A program made the position numbers and the translations under genes. Below the pieces are notes generated by a model, which saw nothing but the letters and a program-made list of their open reading frames with translations, was not told where the DNA came from and did not search any database. DNA of 64,000 nucleotides, from assembly GCA_045654645.1 (NCBI GenBank), contig JAZONR010000044.1:43514-107513 (forward strand), given 5' to 3'. Source of the stretch: HGM04593 sp045654645. GTDB taxonomy: Bacteria; Bacteroidota; Bacteroidia; Bacteroidales; Bacteroidaceae. Below are positions 60,932 to 64,000 of this stretch, piece by piece. Numbering within the stretch: the stretch's first letter is position 1; each line of letters starts with the position of its first letter.

Positions 60932-63253
60932 ATGATGAATAGATTGTATTTGATCTGCTGCTTTTTGATTATTGCGGTAGGTGCTAAGGCTCAAGCAATT
61001 AGCGGAATGCTAATAGACGAACAACACAAACCTTTACCATATGCAAATGTAATCTTACAAACGGCTGATTCTGTTTATTTGGCAGGAACAACGACAGGAT
61101 TGGATGGAAAGTTTGAACTTGCCTTACACGAAAAGGCAAAATTGATAAACTTCTCGTATGTGGGATACACTACCGTTGTTCAGGAAATAAGTAAGAATGA
61201 ATTAGGTGAAATTCAACTATTACCCGATGCCCAATTGTTGGGTGAAGTGGTTGTGAAGGGCTATTTGCCGAAAACCCAGGCGAAGGGCGATGCCATGGTA
61301 ACAACGGTAAGTGGTACCGTCTTGGAAAAAGCTGGTACAGCAGAGAATTTGTTGGATAAGATTCCGAATGTAACCGCCCAAAATGGTGCTGTAACCGTAT
61401 TCGGTAGAGGAACACCCGAAATCTATATCAATGGTCGTAAATTAAGAAATCAACAGGAATTGGATCAATTGTCATCGGATAACATCAAGTCGGTGGAGGT
61501 GGTTTCCAATCCCGGTGCCCGATATGATGCTTCGGTCAAGGCGGTTATCCGTATCTTTACCAAGAAGGTGGCAGGCGAGGGATTCGGTTTTGACAATAGA
61601 GCCGTGGTGCGCCATATAGATGAATATGGTTGGTCGGCTTATGACCAGCTGAACTTGAATTATCGGAAGAATGGTTTTGACTTATCAGCCATGGTGTTGG
61701 CTGGTAGTTATCACAATGGTAATGACCAGACATTCGTGATAGATACTCACTTGGACAAGCAATGGCGACAGAACTTGGATCTTACTGACCAAAAGGCTGA
61801 AAGCAAGAATTTAGAAACTACCTTGACACTGAATTATCAGTTCAATGAAAATCATTCTATCGGTGCCCGTTATAATTATGAAAGAGTGCCTGAGTATCTT
61901 TGGCTTGCCAATCAGTTTGCCCAGACTTATTGCGCAGATTTATTGTATGAGGATCTTCATAGTGTAATCACAATGAAAGAACCTGAAACTCATCATCGGA
62001 ATAATTTTTATTACAACGGCAAAGTGAAAAATTTGACTATTGATTTTAATGCCGACGGGCTTTGGAGTGAGACCAAGAATACGCAGGTTGCACAAGAAGA
62101 TGTGATGGAAGGAGTAAATGAAGAAGATCGTAGTGTGACCACTATCGACACGAAGAGAAACGAACTTTATGCAGCCAAGTTGGTACTCTCGCTTCCTTTG
62201 GCAAAAGGAACTCTTTCTTTCGGTGCAGAATATTCGCACAACAAGCGTAACACAACTTATCTGAATCCTGAAGGAATTATCGCAGACGATGAGGCGATGA
62301 TTAAGGAAGGGGCCACTTCGGCTTTTGTGGAATATGCCAAGGTTTTTGGTAAATTGCAAATGCAAGCAGGCCTTAGATATGAGCACGTGGGTTTCGATTA
62401 TTACGATGCCGGTAAATTCGTGGATGAGCAAAGTAAAGATTTTAGCAATTTGTTTCCATCCATCACATTCAGTTTTCCTATCAAAGATGTTCAATTTCAG
62501 TTGGGATATGCTAGTGACATCAATCGTCCCTCGTATTACCAATTAAGAAGCAGTACTTTTTATGTAAACAGATATATGTACGACAAGGGAAATCCGTTTC
62601 TGATGCCTTCCATTACGCAGAATGTCACATTGGGAACTTCTTACAAATGGATGAATCTGTATGTGGGCTATTCACATGTAAAAGATGAAATAACAAATCA
62701 AACCATCGCATATTCTGACAATGATCCTACAATTGGTTTGCTTACGTTACAGAATACTTCGGCTTATGATAAGCTTGTTGCTGTATTCAACATTAATCCG
62801 ACTATCGGGCTTTGGACTCCACAATTGAGCTTGGCAATACAGAAACAATGGTATGAAGGAGAAACACCATGGGGAAAAGCAAAATTCAACCAACCGATAG
62901 GAAGCGTCACATTCAGAAACAACTTCAAGTTGCCTAAAGGTTTTATTTTAGGTTTAAATGGATCTTGGACGACCAAAGGGTATCAGAACAACATCTATTT
63001 GACGGATGACATGATTGATGTGAATGTATCGCTTTATAAGAGTTTCTTGAAAGATAAACTGACATTGCAACTTCAAGCATACAATATATTTAATCCTAAA
63101 CAAGTAGCTACGGTTTATAGTGGAATCAGAGTGATGCAAAATACACAAGTGATGCACAGACAAGTTTCACTTACGGTCCGCTATAAGTTCAATACTACAC
63201 GAAGCAAGTACAAAGGAACTGGTGCAGGTGAGAGTCAAAAGAATAGAATGTAA
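60932..63253 (+). CDS. TonB-dependent receptor with carboxypeptidase-like domain
   Basis: A 773-residue outer-membrane receptor with a signal peptide (CCFLIIAVGAKAQ), a CarboxypepD_reg beta-sandwich (about 22-100: SGMLIDEQHKPLPYANVIL.., GLDGKFELALHEKAKLINFSYVGYTTVVQEI), a plug (about 110-215: LLDKIPNVTAQNGAVTVFGRGTPEIYINGRKLRN), and an OMP_b-brl_3-type barrel. Codon use is distinctly AT-richer than the core genes around, and relaxase and nuclease remnants flank it, which suggests transfer. The substrate is unknown; the leader upstream suggests regulated expression. Confidence 0.82.
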   Translation: MMNRLYLICCFLIIAVGAKAQAISGMLIDEQHKPLPYANVILQTADSVYLAGTTTGLDGKFELALHEKAKLINFSYVGYTTVVQEISKNELGEIQLLPDAQLLGEVVVKGYLPKTQAKGDAMVTTVSGTVLEKAGTAENLLDKIPNVTAQNGAVTVFGRGTPEIYINGRKLRNQQELDQLSSDNIKSVEVVSNPGARYDASVKAVIRIFTKKVAGEGFGFDNRAVVRHIDEYGWSAYDQLNLNYRKNGFDLSAMVLAGSYHNGNDQTFVIDTHLDKQWRQNLDLTDQKAESKNLETTLTLNYQFNENHSIGARYNYERVPEYLWLANQFAQTYCADLLYEDLHSVITMKEPETHHRNNFYYNGKVKNLTIDFNADGLWSETKNTQVAQEDVMEGVNEEDRSVTTIDTKRNELYAAKLVLSLPLAKGTLSFGAEYSHNKRNTTYLNPEGIIADDEAMIKEGATSAFVEYAKVFGKLQMQAGLRYEHVGFDYYDAGKFVDEQSKDFSNLFPSITFSFPIKDVQFQLGYASDINRPSYYQLRSSTFYVNRYMYDKGNPFLMPSITQNVTLGTSYKWMNLYVGYSHVKDEITNQTIAYSDNDPTIGLLTLQNTSAYDKLVAVFNINPTIGLWTPQLSLAIQKQWYEGETPWGKAKFNQPIGSVTFRNNFKLPKGFILGLNGSWTTKGYQNNIYLTDDMIDVNVSLYKSFLKDKLTLQLQAYNIFNPKQVATVYSGIRVMQNTQVMHRQVSLTVRYKFNTTRSKYKGTGAGESQKNRM

Positions 63254-63278
63254 AATGCAGAGATTTACATTAGTCTAA

Positions 63279-63389
63279 GATTACGACAAGCCATTGTTGG
63301 GTGTTGCGACATATAAGACATCGGATGAAATGCCTGAAAAATTAAGACCACCACTACCCGATATTGAAGAATTAAAGAGACTGCTATAA
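63279..63389 (+). pseudogene. C-terminal tail of a DUF1016 (YhcG-like) nuclease gene
   Basis: A 36-codon stretch (DKPLLGVATYKTSDEMPEKL, then PPLPDIEELKRLL) resembles the C-terminal end of DUF1016/PDDEXK-type proteins. An in-frame stop at 63276 precedes it and no start is present, so it is a deletion remnant. Confidence 0.5.
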
Positions 63390-63392
63390 TTG

Positions 63393-63440
63393 AAATGCAG
63401 ACGAAGGAAAATTATCATCATTCTCTTTTCGTCTGCATTT
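63393..63440 (+). terminator. Terminator after the nuclease remnant
   Basis: A 13-base stem (AAATGCAGACGAA with its complement) and a 22-base loop, with TTTTTTTT after it. Confidence 0.75.
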
Positions 63441-63446
63441 TTTTTG

Positions 63447-63454
63447 TACCTTTG
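63447..63454 (+). promoter_or_regulatory. -7 promoter element TACCTTTG
   Basis: A match to TAnnTTTG just after a terminator; it would drive only a truncated frame (63488-63565). Confidence 0.4.
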
Positions 63455-63487
63455 TGTCATCAAGAGTTATCACATTGGAGCAAAGCA

Positions 63488-63565
63488 ATGATGAACTCCG
63501 AAATACGAACGGTTGCTATCTCGTTACCCAATTTTCAAGCAATCCGACCAACCGATTTATTCTAA
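63488..63565 (+). pseudogene. Truncated 5' end of an unidentified gene
   Basis: A 25-codon frame (MMNSEIRTVAISLPNFQ..) starts 33 bases after the -7 element and stops at 63565, close to the right end of the remnant region. It may be the beginning of a gene cut off by recombination; I do not recognise the family. Confidence 0.35.
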
Positions 63566-63589
63566 GCGAGTTATCTTTTCTTGCAAAAG

Positions 63590-64000
63590 TTACCTATAGA
63601 ACTTTAGCACTTCAAATTCATGTGCTTTTACTTTACCTATTTCGCTGCCTTGTGCGGCGGCACGCTTGTACCATTGATAGGCTTTCTTGTCGTTATGCTC
63701 GGCACCGCGTCCCTTTTCGAAGCACTCGGCTACCAATTCGTGTGCTTCCATAAGGCCATTGTTGGCGGCGTGTTGCAGCCATTCGAAGCGCTTTTTCTTA
63801 TCTTTTTTCACATAGCGACCGTTGCCGTAGAACTCGGCGAGTTTCATCTGTGCCTGTGTGTTGCGCAGTGTGGCGGCTCGGCTGTATAGCTTTATTGTTT
63901 CCGATTCGCGCAGGGCTTTGCCTTTCTTCTCTGCCATGGAATCGTCGTGTTCGTACATGCGTGCTACTTTGGACATTGCATAGGGCTCATCTTTTTCCGC
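63590..64000 (-). CDS. Sel1-repeat protein (5' end outside window)
   Basis: The frame is open beyond 64000, so the N-terminus lies outside the window. About 136 residues with Sel1-type repeats of about 36 residues (AAATLRNTQAQMKLAEFYGNGRYVKKDKKKRFEWLQHAANNGLMEAHELVAECFEKGRGAEHNDKKAYQWYKRAAAQGSEIGK, given in pieces). The stop lies in a GTTA sequence at the boundary of the remnant region, so the C-terminus may be natural or cut. Role unknown; such proteins mediate protein-protein contacts. Confidence 0.75.
   Translation of the reverse strand, partial: AEKDEPYAMSKVARMYEHDDSMAEKKGKALRESETIKLYSRAATLRNTQAQMKLAEFYGNGRYVKKDKKKRFEWLQHAANNGLMEAHELVAECFEKGRGAEHNDKKAYQWYKRAAAQGSEIGKVKAHEFEVLKFYR

Overview
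This window looks like a chromosome segment from a gut-type member of the Bacteroidales (Bacteroidota); the sequence does not settle the genus. Evidence: promoters of the Bacteroidota class (TTTG, about 20 bases, TAnnTTTG) precede many genes; lineage-typical families occur (DUF4488, DUF4105/Lnb, DUF5112/5113-type kinase, PG0541-type RND accessory protein, GH110 galactosidase, BspA-type leucine-rich repeats); and SecA is about 1,100 residues long, as in this phylum.

Bases 1-43,150 are core genome. In order: an atypical two-component pair with a membrane protein and free-methionine sulfoxide reductase (1-4665); a DUF4488 protein, DUF454 protein and TrmO (4696-6534); on the minus strand, the group coaX - outer-membrane protein - TPR protein - lptC - CNNM/CBS protein - PpiD-like isomerase (14315 down to 6643); the divergent pair lnb and an apparently inactive phosphatase-fold protein (14484-17194); a TetR-controlled RND efflux operon (23896 down to 17321); secA with a small acidic protein; a GH110 lipoprotein and an RluA-type pseudouridine synthase; a TPP-riboswitch operon for thiamine uptake (TonB receptor, PnuT, thiamine diphosphokinase, 31940-35668); a dicarboxylate symporter, a YihY protein and a Ca/Na exchanger; groES-groEL; a small HTH protein; and fabG.

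Bases 43,188-60,060 form an accessory island in which every gene is on the minus strand. It holds an operon of a large uncharacterised protein, a MoxR ATPase, a VWA protein and a second copy of the uncharacterised family (59854-54250); a YubB-like small protein; two uncharacterised proteins; an operon that starts with a divergent sigma-70-like protein carrying the RpoD N-terminal signature and region 2 but no recognisable region 4, and ends with an HExxH protein (52178-49711); a BspA-like repeat protein with two modules; an AAA ATPase with a variant Walker B; and two membrane/unknown genes. Four of its transcription units have a promoter-like motif (TTGAA[T/A], 16-17 bases, TATAWT) that I did not notice elsewhere in the window while reading; the island's own sigma-like protein is an obvious candidate partner. 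I regard this island as the best candidate for an undescribed system.

Bases 60,060-63,590 are a patchwork of mobile-element remnants: a relaxase C-terminus joined to a truncated island gene, a TonB-dependent receptor with AT-richer codon use and a long structured leader, and the tail of a DUF1016-type nuclease gene. A Sel1-repeat gene on the minus strand runs off the right edge. I saw no tRNA, rRNA or CRISPR array.
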